DNA of 64,000 bases from Rubripirellula reticaptiva (GCF_007860175.1 NZ_SJPX01000003.1:817380-881379), one strand, 5' to 3'; positions 46,383-58,290 are shown, numbered from the stretch's first letter. Numbers and translations are program-made. Notes: generated by a model from the sequence alone, not told the origin.

Positions 46383-46793
46383 CTAACGGCGAGTTTGGCC
46401 GGGAATCGCCGTCGACGCGACCGTTTGCAAGCTAGGAAGCACAACGCCTCGTTTACGAGCCTCATATTGCAGAGCTCGCTCGAAGTACGGAAAGGGAAAC
46501 GCAGCATTGCGCTTCATCGCATATTGCTGGACTGCGATCACCAAACGGGCCTCGAGTTCCTTGTTTTCGACCTTTTTGATCACCAGGGCAAGGTAGTCGC
46601 GTTGGTCTTGGCGAGTCGCCCGCAATTGGTTGATCAGCCGATCCGACAGGTTCGCTGTTGGGTTGAATGACGAGATCGCACCCGAGGGAGTGACAATTTG
46701 AGCTTGCGCCGATGTTTGCACTCCGATGGTCAGAAAAACGGCGATCGCGGCACTGATTCCGATCCGGCGAGTGTGATTGATTGTCGTTCGCAT
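46383..46793 (-). CDS. Small exported hypothetical protein
   Basis: The start is chosen at the ATG at 46793, directly before a signal peptide (MRTTINHTRRIGISAAIAVFLTIGVQTSAQA). The open frame reaches 47171 but would overlap the divergent lipoprotein gene and lacks conserved character. The 136-residue product is mostly helical after cleavage (LSDRLINQLRATRQDQRDYLALVIKK, LVIAVQQYAMKRNAAFPFPYFERALQYE). No family was recognised. Confidence 0.7.
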   Translation of the reverse strand: MRTTINHTRRIGISAAIAVFLTIGVQTSAQAQIVTPSGAISSFNPTANLSDRLINQLRATRQDQRDYLALVIKKVENKELEARLVIAVQQYAMKRNAAFPFPYFERALQYEARKRGVVLPSLQTVASTAIPGQTRR

Positions 46794-47100
46794 CGCTGAT
46801 GTCCCCAAAACTGATCCGTTGTGGCTGCGGCTGAGCTCGATTGTGTGTCCAGGAAGTACCAAGCGGCGGCCCGAGAATGCAAGACGAGACCCGATAGATG
46901 GAGGTTTGGGTGGTTTGGCGAATTGATGAGGTCGCCTTTTATTTCTGTCTGGTCTGGTCAGGCCGATTGTGTGCACCGCAGCGAATGGGAAGCCGAAAGA
47001 ACGAGGGTGAGCGAGGTGGCGAACGGATCGCACCGCAGCACTCAAATGAAACAACCATTTCCGCCCCACCGGGCGGGCATAAAATCGGAAGGATTCCGCA
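46794..47100. promoter_or_regulatory. Divergent promoter region, 307 bp
   Basis: This lies between two divergently transcribed exported-protein genes and must hold both promoters. No operator-like inverted repeat, riboswitch or small RNA pattern was recognised. The lipoprotein gene has AGGA nine bases before its ATG. Confidence 0.4.
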
Positions 47101-47637
47101 ATGTATCGTTGGCTATTGATGGGGTCGCTCGCGGCCCTTCTTGTCGGATCGACCGGATGCCTGCACCACAATGTGCGAGGCGGCGGGTGTCAGTCAGGCA
47201 GTTGCAACACGGGCAGTTGCAACACTGGTTCGTGTGGCGACACTTCGTGTGGCGGTTGCAATGACTGTGGCAGCAACACGTCGACGGGCGTATTGACCCG
47301 AATGAAACAGAAGCATGCTGCGAATAGCTGCAACAGCTGCAATGGCAACTGTGGTAACAGCGGTTTGCTGGGCCGTTTGGGGTCGATGACCGGAATGGGA
47401 TGCTGCAACGGCGGATCCCGTACCGGATGCCAAGCTGGGCCTCTGGGCTGGCAACAAGGCGGACTCGATTACAGCTCGCACTTGAACCCAGGTCTATTGG
47501 GACACAACGCGGGTAACGCGATCAACAGCCAACCATTCACCGCCGGCCCACCAACCGGACAAGTCGCTTACCCGTACTACAGCGTACGTGGACCACGTGA
47601 CTTCTTCATGGACAATCCGCCAACCATCGGCAACTGA
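47101..47637 (+). CDS. Cysteine-rich lipoprotein with CNTGS pentapeptide repeats
   Basis: This 178-residue protein has a lipoprotein signal (MYRWLLMGSLAALLVGSTGC, lipid attachment at Cys20). The mature N-terminus has cysteines every five residues (C30, 35, 40, 45, 50) in SGSCNTGSCNTGSCGDTSC, followed by C53 and C56, then a second cluster (C77, C80, C84, C101, C102, C110). That is 14 cysteines including the lipidated one. The C-terminal third is Gly/Asn/Pro-rich (YPYYSVRGPRDFFMDNPP). I do not recognise the family; metal binding or disulfide cross-linking in the envelope is possible. It is followed by a strong composite hairpin. Confidence 0.8.
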   Translation: MYRWLLMGSLAALLVGSTGCLHHNVRGGGCQSGSCNTGSCNTGSCGDTSCGGCNDCGSNTSTGVLTRMKQKHAANSCNSCNGNCGNSGLLGRLGSMTGMGCCNGGSRTGCQAGPLGWQQGGLDYSSHLNPGLLGHNAGNAINSQPFTAGPPTGQVAYPYYSVRGPRDFFMDNPPTIGN

Positions 47638-47689
47638 TCCGATTCGTCGGAAACCAGATATGCGAACCTTTGTTGGTTCTCAACACACT

Positions 47690-47727
47690 AACGACCAGCG
47701 GGACCGGTTCCCGACTGGTCGTTGTTT
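47690..47727 (+). terminator. Composite stem-loop terminator after the cysteine-rich lipoprotein gene
   Basis: An outer stem AACGACCAG/CTGGTCGTT (47690-47698, 47715-47723) encloses an inner stem CGGGA/TCCCG (47699-47703, 47709-47713) with loop CCGGT and one bulged A. It is followed by GTTTGTA. It lies about 50 bp after the lipoprotein stop and before cysE, so it probably ends lipoprotein transcription. Confidence 0.7.
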
Positions 47728-47815
47728 GTAGAATCAGGCGGCTTCTTTGCCTGTTTCGAAACAGAATCCAGTACCAGCGCAAACTTCACAGCACACTCGC
47801 ACCCAGAGCAGCACC

Positions 47816-48790
47816 GTGGCATCTGACTTTCGGCTGAAAGAACAGCTTCCCAACCTGACCGAAGAAATCCTGGCGACTTATACGCCCGAAGACTCGATCA
47901 ACCATCTTGGGCACTGCGCGCTGCCAAGCTATACCGGGGTGGTCGAGATTCTGTTGAACATCAAAGACATTCTGTATCCCGGCTACCGCCGCAAAGTCGG
48001 TTTGCACAAAGGCAATATCCGCTACCACGTCGGTGGTCTTGTCGACACGCTTCACGATCAATTGACGACTGAGATCGCGCGTGCGTTACGGCACGAAGAC
48101 CGAGTGACGGCCAAACACAATGACTGCGAAAGCGACATTGATTTCGAAGCCAAAGGTCAAGCGATGGCAATCGAATTGCTGAAGTGCTTGCCGAAGCTTC
48201 GTCGCACTCTGGCCACCGATGTCCAGTCGGCCTACGACGGTGACCCTGCCTGCCAGACGACGGACGAAGTCGTGTTTTGCTATCCCGGATTCGAAGCGAT
48301 CACCGTCTATCGGATCGCGCACGAATTGGTGCGACTGGATGTGCCCTTCATTCCACGAATGATGACCGAGTGGGCTCACAAGGAAACCGGCATCGACATT
48401 CACCCCGGTGCGACGATTGGTGACTACTTCTTCATCGACCACGGCACCGGTGTCGTGATCGGCGAGACTTGCGAAATCGGCCAGCACGTCAAGCTCTATC
48501 AAGGCGTGACCCTGGGCGCGCTCAGTTTTCCAACCGACAACGAAGGTGCGCTGATTCGCGGCCAGAAACGGCACCCCACGATCGAAGATCACGTGGTGGT
48601 TTACGCGAACGCGACGATTTTAGGCGGAAGAACGATCGTGGGCCACGACTCGGTGATCGGTTCAAGTGTTTGGATTACCAAATCCGTATCCCCTTATACC
48701 ACTGTGGTACTTGAAAAACCGCAACTGAAAGTCCGCGGCGCATCGTCGGATAACGATATGTTCGAGCACAACTCCAACTTCCAGATCTAA
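47816..48790 (+). CDS. cysE: Serine O-acetyltransferase
   Basis: The enzyme acetylates L-serine with acetyl-CoA, the first committed step of cysteine synthesis. The start is uncertain: the GTG at 47816 gives a product of 324 residues that begins at conserved-looking sequence ([17 protein letters not shown]), whereas an in-frame TTG at 47747 (AGGCGG upstream) would add 23 low-complexity residues. The helical N-terminal domain includes [12 protein letters not shown] and FPGY-like LYPGYRRK. The left-handed beta-helix hexapeptide domain covers the C-terminal third ([43 protein letters not shown]). The partner gene cysK is in the same window at 57343-58290. Confidence 0.93.
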   Translation: MASDFRLKEQLPNLTEEILATYTPEDSINHLGHCALPSYTGVVEILLNIKDILYPGYRRKVGLHKGNIRYHVGGLVDTLHDQLTTEIARALRHEDRVTAKHNDCESDIDFEAKGQAMAIELLKCLPKLRRTLATDVQSAYDGDPACQTTDEVVFCYPGFEAITVYRIAHELVRLDVPFIPRMMTEWAHKETGIDIHPGATIGDYFFIDHGTGVVIGETCEIGQHVKLYQGVTLGALSFPTDNEGALIRGQKRHPTIEDHVVVYANATILGGRTIVGHDSVIGSSVWITKSVSPYTTVVLEKPQLKVRGASSDNDMFEHNSNFQI

Positions 48791-48810
48791 GATCCTGAAA
48801 GTTGGAGAGT

Positions 48811-48830
48811 CGCAAGGTCGGACGACCTTT
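48811..48830. terminator. Candidate hairpin between convergent cysE and sulP genes
   Basis: A stem AAGGTC/GACCTT with loop GGAC lies in the 72-bp gap between two convergent genes. It is not followed by a clear T-run on either strand, so it is a weak terminator candidate. Confidence 0.35.
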
Positions 48831-48862
48831 CAATATTGTCGCACGCCAGAGATCGTAGTCGG

Positions 48863-50854
48863 CTACACCTCGACTGGCATTCTCGGCGTCGCGACAAAAG
48901 CGTTCAGGCGAGATACTTGGACGGATTCGACCACGAACGTCAAACGATGGTTGGGCTGTATTTCACCACGGATGAATTCCAGGATGTCGGTGCATACCGC
49001 AGGCGTGACCATAACTTCGAGCCGCACTCGCGGAACTGCCGCGATTGAGTCTCCGTCAATCTGTTGTTTGCCCACACCGCGACAATCGACCGATGTGTAA
49101 CCCGTCGCGCCGCGTCTGGCGAACTCGGCCGCCAACAACGGTTCAATTTCGGGATCCGTCATCAACGTGATGCGTTTGATTGAGCATAGGCCTTTGCGAC
49201 GAGCAGCGTCCTGGTGAGAGGTTAGTGGTTGATGCTCGTCCAATCCAATGACTCGGAATACGAGTCCCGCTTGCTCGAAATCCTCGGTCACCTCGTGAAG
49301 CTTGTCCATCACGGTGTGGTCGACGAATTCCGTTTCAGACAAGTCGAAATCAATGTTCTTGCGTTCCAGCAAGCCTGCGCTTTCGATCAAACGTCGGATC
49401 GGGATCCAGTTACTGAACACCGCCGACTTGTAGGCAACTAGGTGTACTGTTTTGCCGTCATCGCCGGCAATTTCCACGTCGGGTTTGAACAGCGAACGCA
49501 CGGGGACGCCATTGGACAGGTGGATGATCGCCTTGGCCGCGATTCCGATGGCAATACCGATCAACAAGTCTGTGGCCAACACGGAAACTAAAGTGATCAC
49601 GAAGATGATCAACTGTTCGCGGCCGATTCGCCACGCGTTCATGAACTCATGGGGGTGAGCCAAACGGAATCCTGTATAGATCAGCATCGCGGCAAGAGCA
49701 GCCATTGGGATGCGGTGCAGGATCATCGGGATGATCGCAACGCAAACGAGCAAGAACATGCCGTGCCAAAAATCGGCAAAGCGAGTTCGCGCGCCGTTGT
49801 CGATGTTTGCTTTGCTACGAACAATTTCTGAAATCATCGGCAAGCCACCGACCATTGACGCACAAAGATTGCCTGCACCAACGGCGATCATGTCGCGGTC
49901 CATGTTTGTCTTCCGACGCCAAGGGTCGATCAAGTCGACCGCTTTGGCGGACAGCAACGATTCCAAGCTGCCGATCACAAAGAACATAAACACCCATGTC
50001 CAAGCTTTGGGTTGCCGAAGCGCCGAGAAGTCTGGTGTCGTGATCTGGTCAAACATGCCAAACACGCGATCAGGCATCGCAACGAGATACTGTTCACCGA
50101 GCTGGTAGTCGTGATGCTGAAGCGTGTAGCTGTGCGCATGCATCAAGTCGAAAATCATGCCCATCGGAACTGCGACTAGCAACACGATCAGCGGCGATGG
50201 AAAGAGCTTGGCGAATGAGAATTTTCGACCGACTTGCGGCCACAAAAACATGATTAAGATACTGACCACGCCGATCGACGCGATCGCCGGGTTTGCTTCG
50301 GCAACGTAGTTCGGAATATTCCTCAGCATTTCCAGCGGCCCGCCTGATGCCGTGACGCCGAGCGCTACTGGAACCTGTTTTGCGATGATGATCACACCGA
50401 TCGCTGCCAACATGCCGTGGACTGCCGAGACCGGGAAAAACTCGCCCAGGATCCCTGCGCGAAAGAACCCAAAGCAGACCTGCAGGACCGCTGCCGCGAC
50501 ACCGACCGCAAGCGCGGCGCGATAGGCGCTCACGTCGGCTTCTGACCATCCGCCCGCGATGCCGTCGCCACCAAATGCTTCGATGCATCCGATCGCGATG
50601 ACGATCAGACCAGCGGCGGGGCCTTTGATCGTCAGTTCAGAATTACTGATCACAGTCGCGACGATCGAGCCCACGATTGCAGTGAAAATACCTGCGATGG
50701 GCGGATAGCCGCTGGCGATCGAGATGCCTAAACACAGAGGAAGCGCGATCAAGAAGACCAAAAAGCCTGACACCATGTCAGCCTTGATGTACTTGACAAA
50801 TCCCGCGGCATTGCCCTTGGGAATTTCTCGATCGTTCGATGGAGGTACGTTCAT
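48863..50854 (-). CDS. SulP-family anion transporter fused to STAS and PII-like domains
   Basis: The 663-residue protein begins with a SulP membrane domain of 10-14 helices (about 20-445; [62 protein letters not shown]). A STAS domain follows (about 468-545, [20 protein letters not shown]), then a C-terminal domain of about 90 residues (557-648, [40 protein letters not shown]) resembling PII-like signalling proteins. SulP proteins carry sulfate or bicarbonate. The ATGA overlap with the preceding NuoL/DabB-like gene in a DabA operon points to bicarbonate, with the PII-like part as regulator. Sulfate uptake is the alternative. Confidence 0.87.
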   Translation of the reverse strand: MNVPPSNDREIPKGNAAGFVKYIKADMVSGFLVFLIALPLCLGISIASGYPPIAGIFTAIVGSIVATVISNSELTIKGPAAGLIVIAIGCIEAFGGDGIAGGWSEADVSAYRAALAVGVAAAVLQVCFGFFRAGILGEFFPVSAVHGMLAAIGVIIIAKQVPVALGVTASGGPLEMLRNIPNYVAEANPAIASIGVVSILIMFLWPQVGRKFSFAKLFPSPLIVLLVAVPMGMIFDLMHAHSYTLQHHDYQLGEQYLVAMPDRVFGMFDQITTPDFSALRQPKAWTWVFMFFVIGSLESLLSAKAVDLIDPWRRKTNMDRDMIAVGAGNLCASMVGGLPMISEIVRSKANIDNGARTRFADFWHGMFLLVCVAIIPMILHRIPMAALAAMLIYTGFRLAHPHEFMNAWRIGREQLIIFVITLVSVLATDLLIGIAIGIAAKAIIHLSNGVPVRSLFKPDVEIAGDDGKTVHLVAYKSAVFSNWIPIRRLIESAGLLERKNIDFDLSETEFVDHTVMDKLHEVTEDFEQAGLVFRVIGLDEHQPLTSHQDAARRKGLCSIKRITLMTDPEIEPLLAAEFARRGATGYTSVDCRGVGKQQIDGDSIAAVPRVRLEVMVTPAVCTDILEFIRGEIQPNHRLTFVVESVQVSRLNAFVATPRMPVEV

Positions 50855-52404
50855 GGTTGTGGGGTTTCGATGTGGCCGGGTGGGGTAAGAATGAACGAAT
50901 CGCTGTTGGATTCGTTCGAATGGTATTCGCGCTCTTGGTGTATTGACTCAATCGTTTCATTGGCGTCATCGGAATGGTCGACGACTTCGTCCGCTTCCTC
51001 GACATCGATCGTCATCGGGTTTTGTTGTCGTTGTTCCGACAACTCGTTCGCCGCGTGATATCGAGATGCGACGCCGGGTTGCGGAACTAGCCCGCCCCCG
51101 ATGATCAGAACGCTTAGGACCATCACAGCGATCCGTTCGGATAGTCTGGCATGCATCGGAATCAAAGTCGCATTGGATCGTCCGGTAAAGATTCGGAAGT
51201 ACGCCAGCATCACCGTGATGCCGCAGAAAGCCGCTGCGATGACGACCATCGTGCCGACCAGGGGATAGACTTCGACGGCGCCTTCAATCAGCAATTCCAT
51301 GCCGACGAATCCGACCGTAAACGGGAACCCAATTGACGCTAGTCCGGTCAGCAGGAAGAAACCTGCCAACGTTGGCATCTGACGATTGAGCCCGTGAAAG
51401 TCAGCCAGTGATATCCGCGAGATTCTCGCTTCGATCGACCGCAGCGTGATACCAAATCCGGTCAACGACATTCCCACCGACAACCAAACGCAAAGTGCAC
51501 CGGTCAAACCGATCGGTGTGACCAATTCCAATCCAACCAAAACCAGCGATGCTTGGCTTAGGAACAGGAAACAAAACATTCGGCGTGCTTCTTTCTGCAC
51601 CAGTGACATCGCACCCCCATAGACCGCAGTCGTCAACGACAAAATTGCAATGCTTTGCAGCGCCCAAGACGGCGCGATCGGTAACACAAAACGCATGACG
51701 GCGTAGGCACCGGTCAGCGGAGTCACAAACAGGATGGCGGTGCCAAAGGTGGCCTTTTCAAACAGGTCGGTCATCCACAGATGTAGCGGTGCGATTCCGC
51801 TGCGGATCAGCGCAGCGGCGGTCAGCAAAGCACCGGGAATCAAGACGGCTTCGGACGAACTATCCGTGAATTGAAGTGAGGCCCAGCCCAGCACCAACAA
51901 AATGACGAACGCAAACATGTGCAGCGCGTAGATGCGAGTGCAACGACTTCGACGTTCTAATTCGATATAAACTGGCACCGTGGCGGCAGCCATCAACGCA
52001 ACCAAAGTCCACGATGCACGACAACTGAACGTTGCCAGCAGAATCGCCTCCGAAACCAGCGTCGAGGTCAACGAGAAACGTGGCGCCTTGGTACGCAACG
52101 TCGACATCACAACCACCAAGTGAATCAATGCACCCAGTGGCAACAAGAATGCGCTGAGTTCATCAACGACGAATACTTCTTGGTCAAAGAGCCAATTGAT
52201 GAACGCCCAGTGATCGTGCGCTTCGAAGGTTCCCAGTGTGACAAAGTCAATCAACTCACCCACCGTCAAGGCGAATGTTAACGCACAGAAAGCAACAGCT
52301 TGGCGAAGCGAATTTTCGGGATGCGCAAAGAAACGAATCCAGATTGCGCCCAAAAGTGGAATCAGAATCGATGATTCTAGCCACGGGAAATGCAACTCAC
52401 CCAT
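50851..52404 (-). CDS. Second NuoL/DabB-like proton-translocating membrane subunit
   Basis: The ATG at 52404 has GGAGGA nine bases upstream and begins [20 protein letters not shown]; an upstream frame to 52530 lies inside the preceding gene. The ~517-residue protein has about 13-14 hydrophobic segments and antiporter-subunit signatures ([56 protein letters not shown]). It matches the Proton_antipo_M family, which covers NuoL/M/N, MrpA/D and DabB. An acidic cytoplasmic tail ([21 protein letters not shown]) follows the last helix. The start lies 1 bp after the preceding stop, and the stop overlaps the SulP start (ATGA). Confidence 0.87.
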   Translation of the reverse strand: MGELHFPWLESSILIPLLGAIWIRFFAHPENSLRQAVAFCALTFALTVGELIDFVTLGTFEAHDHWAFINWLFDQEVFVVDELSAFLLPLGALIHLVVVMSTLRTKAPRFSLTSTLVSEAILLATFSCRASWTLVALMAAATVPVYIELERRSRCTRIYALHMFAFVILLVLGWASLQFTDSSSEAVLIPGALLTAAALIRSGIAPLHLWMTDLFEKATFGTAILFVTPLTGAYAVMRFVLPIAPSWALQSIAILSLTTAVYGGAMSLVQKEARRMFCFLFLSQASLVLVGLELVTPIGLTGALCVWLSVGMSLTGFGITLRSIEARISRISLADFHGLNRQMPTLAGFFLLTGLASIGFPFTVGFVGMELLIEGAVEVYPLVGTMVVIAAAFCGITVMLAYFRIFTGRSNATLIPMHARLSERIAVMVLSVLIIGGGLVPQPGVASRYHAANELSEQRQQNPMTIDVEEADEVVDHSDDANETIESIHQEREYHSNESNSDSFILTPPGHIETPQP

Positions 52405-52405
52405 C

Positions 52406-53800
52406 TTAGGTCTTCCTCCCGGTTGATTCCGGATGCAATTCGGCTTTGTCGGATTCACGCGACTCTTCGTGAGATATCCAATCGGTTGTGGCACGCTCCC
52501 ATGAATCGAAACGTTGGAAGATTGAAACAAAGGGCGCTACAATCCATTGGTCAAGCGCCGTGTCCATGAACCCGCGGCCAAACCCAAATCGATAGCACCA
52601 TCGTTCTAGCCAGACGGGTATCCATTGATCGATTCGTGATCGGGAAGTCGGCAATCGGCTACCCAATGCGTTTTCCATCGTTTGGTAGTCACGCAGCAAC
52701 GTCGGAGCACGCAACAACTGCATCGTTCGCATGCAAGCGTGGCCGACGATGTGGATCAACGCCAAGTATTGGAACCCCAAACCGATTTCGACCACGATGA
52801 TGCCGACCTGTGTCAGCGACGCATAAGCAAGCGAAACTTTCACGTCGTGTTGGACTCGCGACATTAACGCCCCACTCGCCGCTGACAAAACACCCAGCGT
52901 TATCACCATCACACGTAGCGTCATCGAGACATCGAACAGCGGACTGACCCGCAGCAACAGATAGGCACCTAAGTGAACCGACAGCGCGCCATAGAAAATG
53001 GCACTCGACGGTGTCGGTCCTTCCATTGCGCGAGGCAACCAGCCCGAGAACGGAAATAATGCCGACTTGCCGGCGGCAGCAACCAACAACAACGTGCCAA
53101 CAAACAGTGCTTGTTGAGGTGTGACAGCAGCCGTCCCGTCTGGCCAAATGCCACTGCTCATCAAGCCGCCAAAGTCACCTTGGCCGGTCATGTGGTGTAT
53201 CGAAAGAGCGGCGATCAAAAACGCAGCATCCGACAATCGATAAATCGACCAAACTCGCTGTCCGCTACGAACCGGTGTCTCGCGTTCGTCAAAGTACGCG
53301 ACCAACAGAGCGGATGACAAACCGACCATTTCCCATCCGACGAACAGCGTTTCAATGGTCCCGGCTAACGATGAGGTCACCATGCCGGTAAAGAACATCG
53401 CATAGTACAAAAAGAACCGCGCATAGCCCGCTTCGCGGTGCAAATACCGGCGTGTGAACGAACCGACCACGCCGCACAGCACGCACGACAGAATCACAAA
53501 CGGAACGCTCAACCGGTCAAACACGAACTTCAAGTGAAAATGAAAATCGTGTTGCGGAATGGTCACCCAGTCGCCCCATTCGATCGGAACGTAGCGTGTG
53601 CCCAAAACCAACATCATCGCCAAAATTCCGATCGCAGGAATTAGCGAAAATAAGACCGACGCCTGCGTTAAACGGGAAATCGAGCTCTCGTTTAGCGGGC
53701 GTCCTGACAGCGCAGACAGCCCCAGAATGGCAAGCAAAATAGCTGGACTCGCGACAACAGCAGTCCCTAGCAATTGGAAGACAATTTCAGTCGTGTTCAT
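52406..53800 (-). CDS. dabB: DabB-like proton-translocating subunit (NuoL family)
   Basis: This 464-residue membrane protein has about 12 helices. Family segments are [87 protein letters not shown], and a lysine-bearing helix ([19 protein letters not shown]). This is the proton-antiporter fold (Proton_antipo_M) that partners DabA in DAB complexes and is thought to couple proton flow to inorganic-carbon hydration. GAGG lies six bases before the ATG, and the start overlaps the dabA stop (ATGA). It is about 80 residues shorter than some DabB homologues but shows no disrupted frame. Confidence 0.9.
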   Translation of the reverse strand: MNTTEIVFQLLGTAVVASPAILLAILGLSALSGRPLNESSISRLTQASVLFSLIPAIGILAMMLVLGTRYVPIEWGDWVTIPQHDFHFHLKFVFDRLSVPFVILSCVLCGVVGSFTRRYLHREAGYARFFLYYAMFFTGMVTSSLAGTIETLFVGWEMVGLSSALLVAYFDERETPVRSGQRVWSIYRLSDAAFLIAALSIHHMTGQGDFGGLMSSGIWPDGTAAVTPQQALFVGTLLLVAAAGKSALFPFSGWLPRAMEGPTPSSAIFYGALSVHLGAYLLLRVSPLFDVSMTLRVMVITLGVLSAASGALMSRVQHDVKVSLAYASLTQVGIIVVEIGLGFQYLALIHIVGHACMRTMQLLRAPTLLRDYQTMENALGSRLPTSRSRIDQWIPVWLERWCYRFGFGRGFMDTALDQWIVAPFVSIFQRFDSWERATTDWISHEESRESDKAELHPESTGRKT

Positions 53801-56800
53801 TTGCCACCTCGATTCGACTCGAGGTCATTGGAAGGTTCGGTTGCGAACGCAGCACCGATCGAAGCAAAGCTTCGGTGTTCGCGGCGGTTGCCGTACCAAT
53901 CCATGGACGACGACGCCACCGGTAGTGTGTCGGTGGTTGGGACATAAGTTTGAAAGCGTCCGTCGTTAAACACTTTGATCGCCGAAGTTTCACCATCGAA
54001 AACAGCCAGCTGAACCCAGCGTCCGGTCACCAATCGATTGATTGTTTCGTTGTTTTTCATGATCGAGAGCATTTTTTGCGGTGTGGTTTCGATCACAAAG
54101 AGCATCCGCATCGGTTCGTGGATCTCGATCATCTGCTGTGACAATCCGGGACGCAGATCGCTGGACGCGCCAGTCATCACGCCCAACATCGACGAGATAT
54201 TGTGGGGTAGTTTCGATCCGCAACCGTAGCCTTCGTTGTCAACGGTCGAGAAATAGTACTCCAGCCCGATGCCTGCACAGACGGGGATCGCGGCGGCTAG
54301 GATCCGAGCCAAAATGGTGGCGTCATCGTCGTCGATGGCTGGATCGTAAGACGTCAAGAACGACCGTCGATCCAGGAACAGTCCCTGACTCCATTCGCGT
54401 CGCCCCACCAACACCATCGCCGAGGTCGCGTGGTTGTATTCGGGCCGAGCTTGGGAAAGATCCTCGGATCGCTGCTCGACATGTTCGAGAGCTAACTTGG
54501 GTGTCATATCCAAGGGAGCGGATTCGAACCGTCGCGATCGTTCATGAGCGTTTCGAGCTCGAGCCTCGTCAACAGATGCTTCGATGCGACGGAACAGATT
54601 GCGATGCGAACGTGGCAACAAGTCCAAGTCATAGTACTGGACTGCATCGCTGCAGGTATTGTGATAGGCACCCACAAAGCGAACGTCGTCGGTCAAGTTG
54701 ATGCCGCGCTGGGCCACGATGGCACGGACTCGCGAATCGTTCGCCATCATGCAAAACGCTCGTGCATTCGGACCTCCACGGCCACCGCTGCAAGCGCCGC
54801 AATTGTAGGCCGATTCATGCGGATTATTCAGGCTGCTTGATCCGTGGCCAAAGAACACCGTGATCGGAGGGAAGTTTTCGACCATGCCGATGTCTTGCAA
54901 AATTCGCACGACAATCGTTGCCATTTCGGGCAAGCTGTAGCCGAGTGCGTCGAAGTCCTGCCCCGGTTCCTCGGTGATCCGTTCAATGTGCAACTCGGTT
55001 GCTGGCGGACGGGTGAGCGACCCGACAAGTTCGCGAATCTGCGCCGTCAATCTTGGCGCCAAAATTCGTGCGACCAACGGAAACGTCGCTAGCGCACCAA
55101 AGATGCCGGTGATCCATCCGCCCAGCATGGTTCGTGAACTAGCGTGGACCTGGTGAGTCACGGTTCCGATGCGGCGACGGCGTTGAGCACGTTTTTCGTT
55201 GTCTTCGACCGACGAGAACAAGGGTTCTTCGCGGACATAGTGCTGGGGCGTGATCACGTTCGGGCAAAGCGGCCGATAATTGGCGTGGTCTGCACCTTGG
55301 TAATACATCGCGACCGCATAGAAACCGGCCGCCGAAGAAGTCTCGCACTGCGGGTCGACTTCTTCGAGGTGCCGACGAATCGATTCTTCGCGATCGTCGA
55401 TGCAGAAGATCGCTTGATAGGCGGGTGGCGATTTGGCTTCGGTTTTCGCTCGCGCGGCGACACGTTTTCCGTGGATTGCCAGAGCGTCGAGAGCTTCGGT
55501 TCGGTAGTGTTTTTCATATGCCAGGTGAAGGATTCGTCGCCGATCGAGTTCCGAAAAAGCTTCGATTTCGCTGATCAATCGTTGCCACTGGGGCGATGAC
55601 GTCGTCAGCAATTGTGCGGGCATCCAGCCACCGGTTTGTGCCAGTTGGAAAACGGTATAGGTCCGCTGTTCGACCGAGGCAATCGGCGTCGCCGACGCTT
55701 TGGCCGAGGCATGAGTATGAATTTCACGCAGGTCTTCGGTGCCGTACAGTCGCTTTCCTGCATCGGCGATCGCGTGACGTTCTAAGATCAAGTGGATCGC
55801 AAGGTACTCGTCCAACGATCCCGCCGGTGCCGGCTTTGGAAAGAACGGCGCGGCGGTTTCCATTTGCCAGATCATTCCAGCCCAACCGCGCATCGCCAGC
55901 AACGTTTCGCCGATGTACTCGTCCTGTTCGGCTTCGTCGATGCCGAGCATCTCAATCGACTGTGCAATCGAATCGTGCGCGTCCCACTGGCCGTTCGCAA
56001 TCGCCCGCAATTCGTCTCGGATCGGTTTCATCCAGGTAGGCATCATCGAAAACGGCTGCAGAAACAGCTTTGCAAACGAAACTGCGAATCCTTGTTCTCG
56101 CTCGGGCAACGACAGGCCGGCAAAACCTTGATCGAGGAAACAGCCGCAAAAGCGAATCAGTGTTTCATGAACCGGTTGGTCGGTATCGATGCCGGTTGCC
56201 GCTAACAGAAGGTCGCGGTGTCGCAACTGTTTTGGCATCGACGGGGTCGCCAAACCAGCCTGTTCGACTCCGCGGTGACAAACCGTCCACAACAGCTCTA
56301 GAACGAACGCGGTCCATTTCGCGGGCGACCAGAACTCGATGTTGTGGTCGCGAAACTTGGCTAGCAGCGACTGCAACATCGCTGCGTCTTCACTGCTAAG
56401 TGGCGTCGTCGGTGCCGCGTTCGGGGGGCGGCTCTTAGTGTCGTTGCCGGCTCGGTGACGAAGCACCCAACTACGAGTGCTGGCGACGACCTGTTCGATG
56501 TCGCGAGTCGAAACAGAGTCGTTGAACTTGCGAAGCAAATCAGATTCGGCCAACAACCATGTCAGTTCCGCGTCGGGGACTGCGTGAGGCGGCATTTGCA
56601 ACATAGAAAGTCGCAGCGTGTAGCGAGTTCCGAAAGTTGCAATCAGGTCATCGGCTTCGTCGCCCAGATCCGTTAGCAGCACGTCGCATACATCGTCGAT
56701 GCAGATCCGTCCGCGGCTCAGGGCGTCACGATAACGGGCTTCGGACAAATACGGTTCGCAGTGATACATCGAACCGCCCACCAACACCGCGTCTTCGAAG

Positions 56801-57003
56801 GGCAATTCTTCGAACGAATGCAGAGTGTTGTGGTGGACGAAGATCGAGATCGGGCCTTGTGACGGCAAGTAGTGCGTCGCGTGGTGAATCGACTCTTTGA
56901 TTCGTTCCACTCGGTCGTTCGACACCACGCCAGCGACGTCGCCGTCTGCCGAAGTTGCCAATGAATCTTGGGAAGAGAGTGCATTGGAAGGAAATTCGTG
57001 CAT
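53797..57003 (-). CDS. dabA: DabA (DUF2309) zinc protein of the inorganic carbon transporter
   Basis: The ATG at 57003 starts MHEFPSN; the open frame to 57063 begins with TTG and is unconserved. The ~1068-residue protein matches DUF2309, now DabA, a beta-carbonic-anhydrase-like protein that hydrates CO2 in a complex with DabB. The expected zinc ligands are present: C534 and D536 in [14 protein letters not shown]720 in [12 protein letters not shown], and C735 in [10 protein letters not shown]. Their spacing (C-x-D, then His to Cys of 15) matches the Halothiobacillus protein. The N-terminal half ([21 protein letters not shown]) is also conserved. It is the first gene of the four-gene unit, with 339 bp of gene-free DNA upstream. 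Confidence 0.92.
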   Translation of the reverse strand: MHEFPSNALSSQDSLATSADGDVAGVVSNDRVERIKESIHHATHYLPSQGPISIFVHHNTLHSFEELPFEDAVLVGGSMYHCEPYLSEARYRDALSRGRICIDDVCDVLLTDLGDEADDLIATFGTRYTLRLSMLQMPPHAVPDAELTWLLAESDLLRKFNDSVSTRDIEQVVASTRSWVLRHRAGNDTKSRPPNAAPTTPLSSEDAAMLQSLLAKFRDHNIEFWSPAKWTAFVLELLWTVCHRGVEQAGLATPSMPKQLRHRDLLLAATGIDTDQPVHETLIRFCGCFLDQGFAGLSLPEREQGFAVSFAKLFLQPFSMMPTWMKPIRDELRAIANGQWDAHDSIAQSIEMLGIDEAEQDEYIGETLLAMRGWAGMIWQMETAAPFFPKPAPAGSLDEYLAIHLILERHAIADAGKRLYGTEDLREIHTHASAKASATPIASVEQRTYTVFQLAQTGGWMPAQLLTTSSPQWQRLISEIEAFSELDRRRILHLAYEKHYRTEALDALAIHGKRVAARAKTEAKSPPAYQAIFCIDDREESIRRHLEEVDPQCETSSAAGFYAVAMYYQGADHANYRPLCPNVITPQHYVREEPLFSSVEDNEKRAQRRRRIGTVTHQVHASSRTMLGGWITGIFGALATFPLVARILAPRLTAQIRELVGSLTRPPATELHIERITEEPGQDFDALGYSLPEMATIVVRILQDIGMVENFPPITVFFGHGSSSLNNPHESAYNCGACSGGRGGPNARAFCMMANDSRVRAIVAQRGINLTDDVRFVGAYHNTCSDAVQYYDLDLLPRSHRNLFRRIEASVDEARARNAHERSRRFESAPLDMTPKLALEHVEQRSEDLSQARPEYNHATSAMVLVGRREWSQGLFLDRRSFLTSYDPAIDDDDATILARILAAAIPVCAGIGLEYYFSTVDNEGYGCGSKLPHNISSMLGVMTGASSDLRPGLSQQMIEIHEPMRMLFVIETTPQKMLSIMKNNETINRLVTGRWVQLAVFDGETSAIKVFNDGRFQTYVPTTDTLPVASSSMDWYGNRREHRSFASIGAAFATEPSNDLESNRGGK

Positions 57004-57144
57004 GCTAGAAGGGCTGCGAGAGGATCGGCATTGTCGCGGCTCCGTCGATCCGGCTCCACGCAATTCCTTTCACAATGCACGCCATGTGCCAACCGCCATC
57101 ATGCACGAAGGCGGCAATCGATTTCACAGCAATTCGCCGCAGAA

Positions 57145-57161
57145 GAAATTTTCGAAATTTC
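57145..57161. promoter_or_regulatory. Candidate operator dyad upstream of dabA
   Basis: GAAATTT-TCG-AAATTTC is a perfect seven-base inverted repeat with a three-base spacer, about 150 bp upstream of the dabA start. Its A/T-rich dyad resembles sites for LysR-type or other dimeric regulators, but no regulator gene is adjacent. Confidence 0.3.
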
Positions 57162-57298
57162 GCCGCCACGCGTTAGAAAACGAAACACTGCAATCGTCTG
57201 CATTCGGCGTGCAAATAGTTGCACGCTGGATTCTGCATGCTGAGCTCGCTGGCAAGAAAGGCCTGCAGCCGATTGCAACGCCGATCAGATTCGCAGGT

Positions 57299-57331
57299 CC
57301 CAAACAGGTTAGCAGCCTGTGGTAATTTGGG
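57299..57331 (-). terminator. Candidate nested hairpin downstream of cysK
   Basis: CCCAAA pairs with TTTGGG, and between them ACAGG pairs with CCTGT around a seven-base loop. It lies about 12 bases beyond the cysK stop on the minus strand. No T-run follows, so it may act with Rho or as an RNA 3' end. Confidence 0.4.
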
Positions 57332-57342
57332 TTGCCAGTTGG

Positions 57343-58290
<948 letters not shown>

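Larger units (their letters stand above)
57004..57342. promoter_or_regulatory. dabA upstream region (339 bp)
   Basis: This contains no gene. It must hold the dabA promoter (minus strand) and the end of the cysK transcript. It has a 17-base dyad at 57145-57161 and a hairpin CCCAAA/TTTGGG enclosing ACAGG/CCTGT at 57299-57331, which is about 12 bp past the cysK stop and may end its transcript. Confidence 0.5.

Noticed and set aside
47747-57342. cysE, sulP and cysK as a sulfate-assimilation island
   Set aside because: sulP is convergent to cysE and translationally coupled to the DabA/DabB set, and cysK is a separate unit, so the bicarbonate reading is preferred. Sulfate transport is kept as an alternative.
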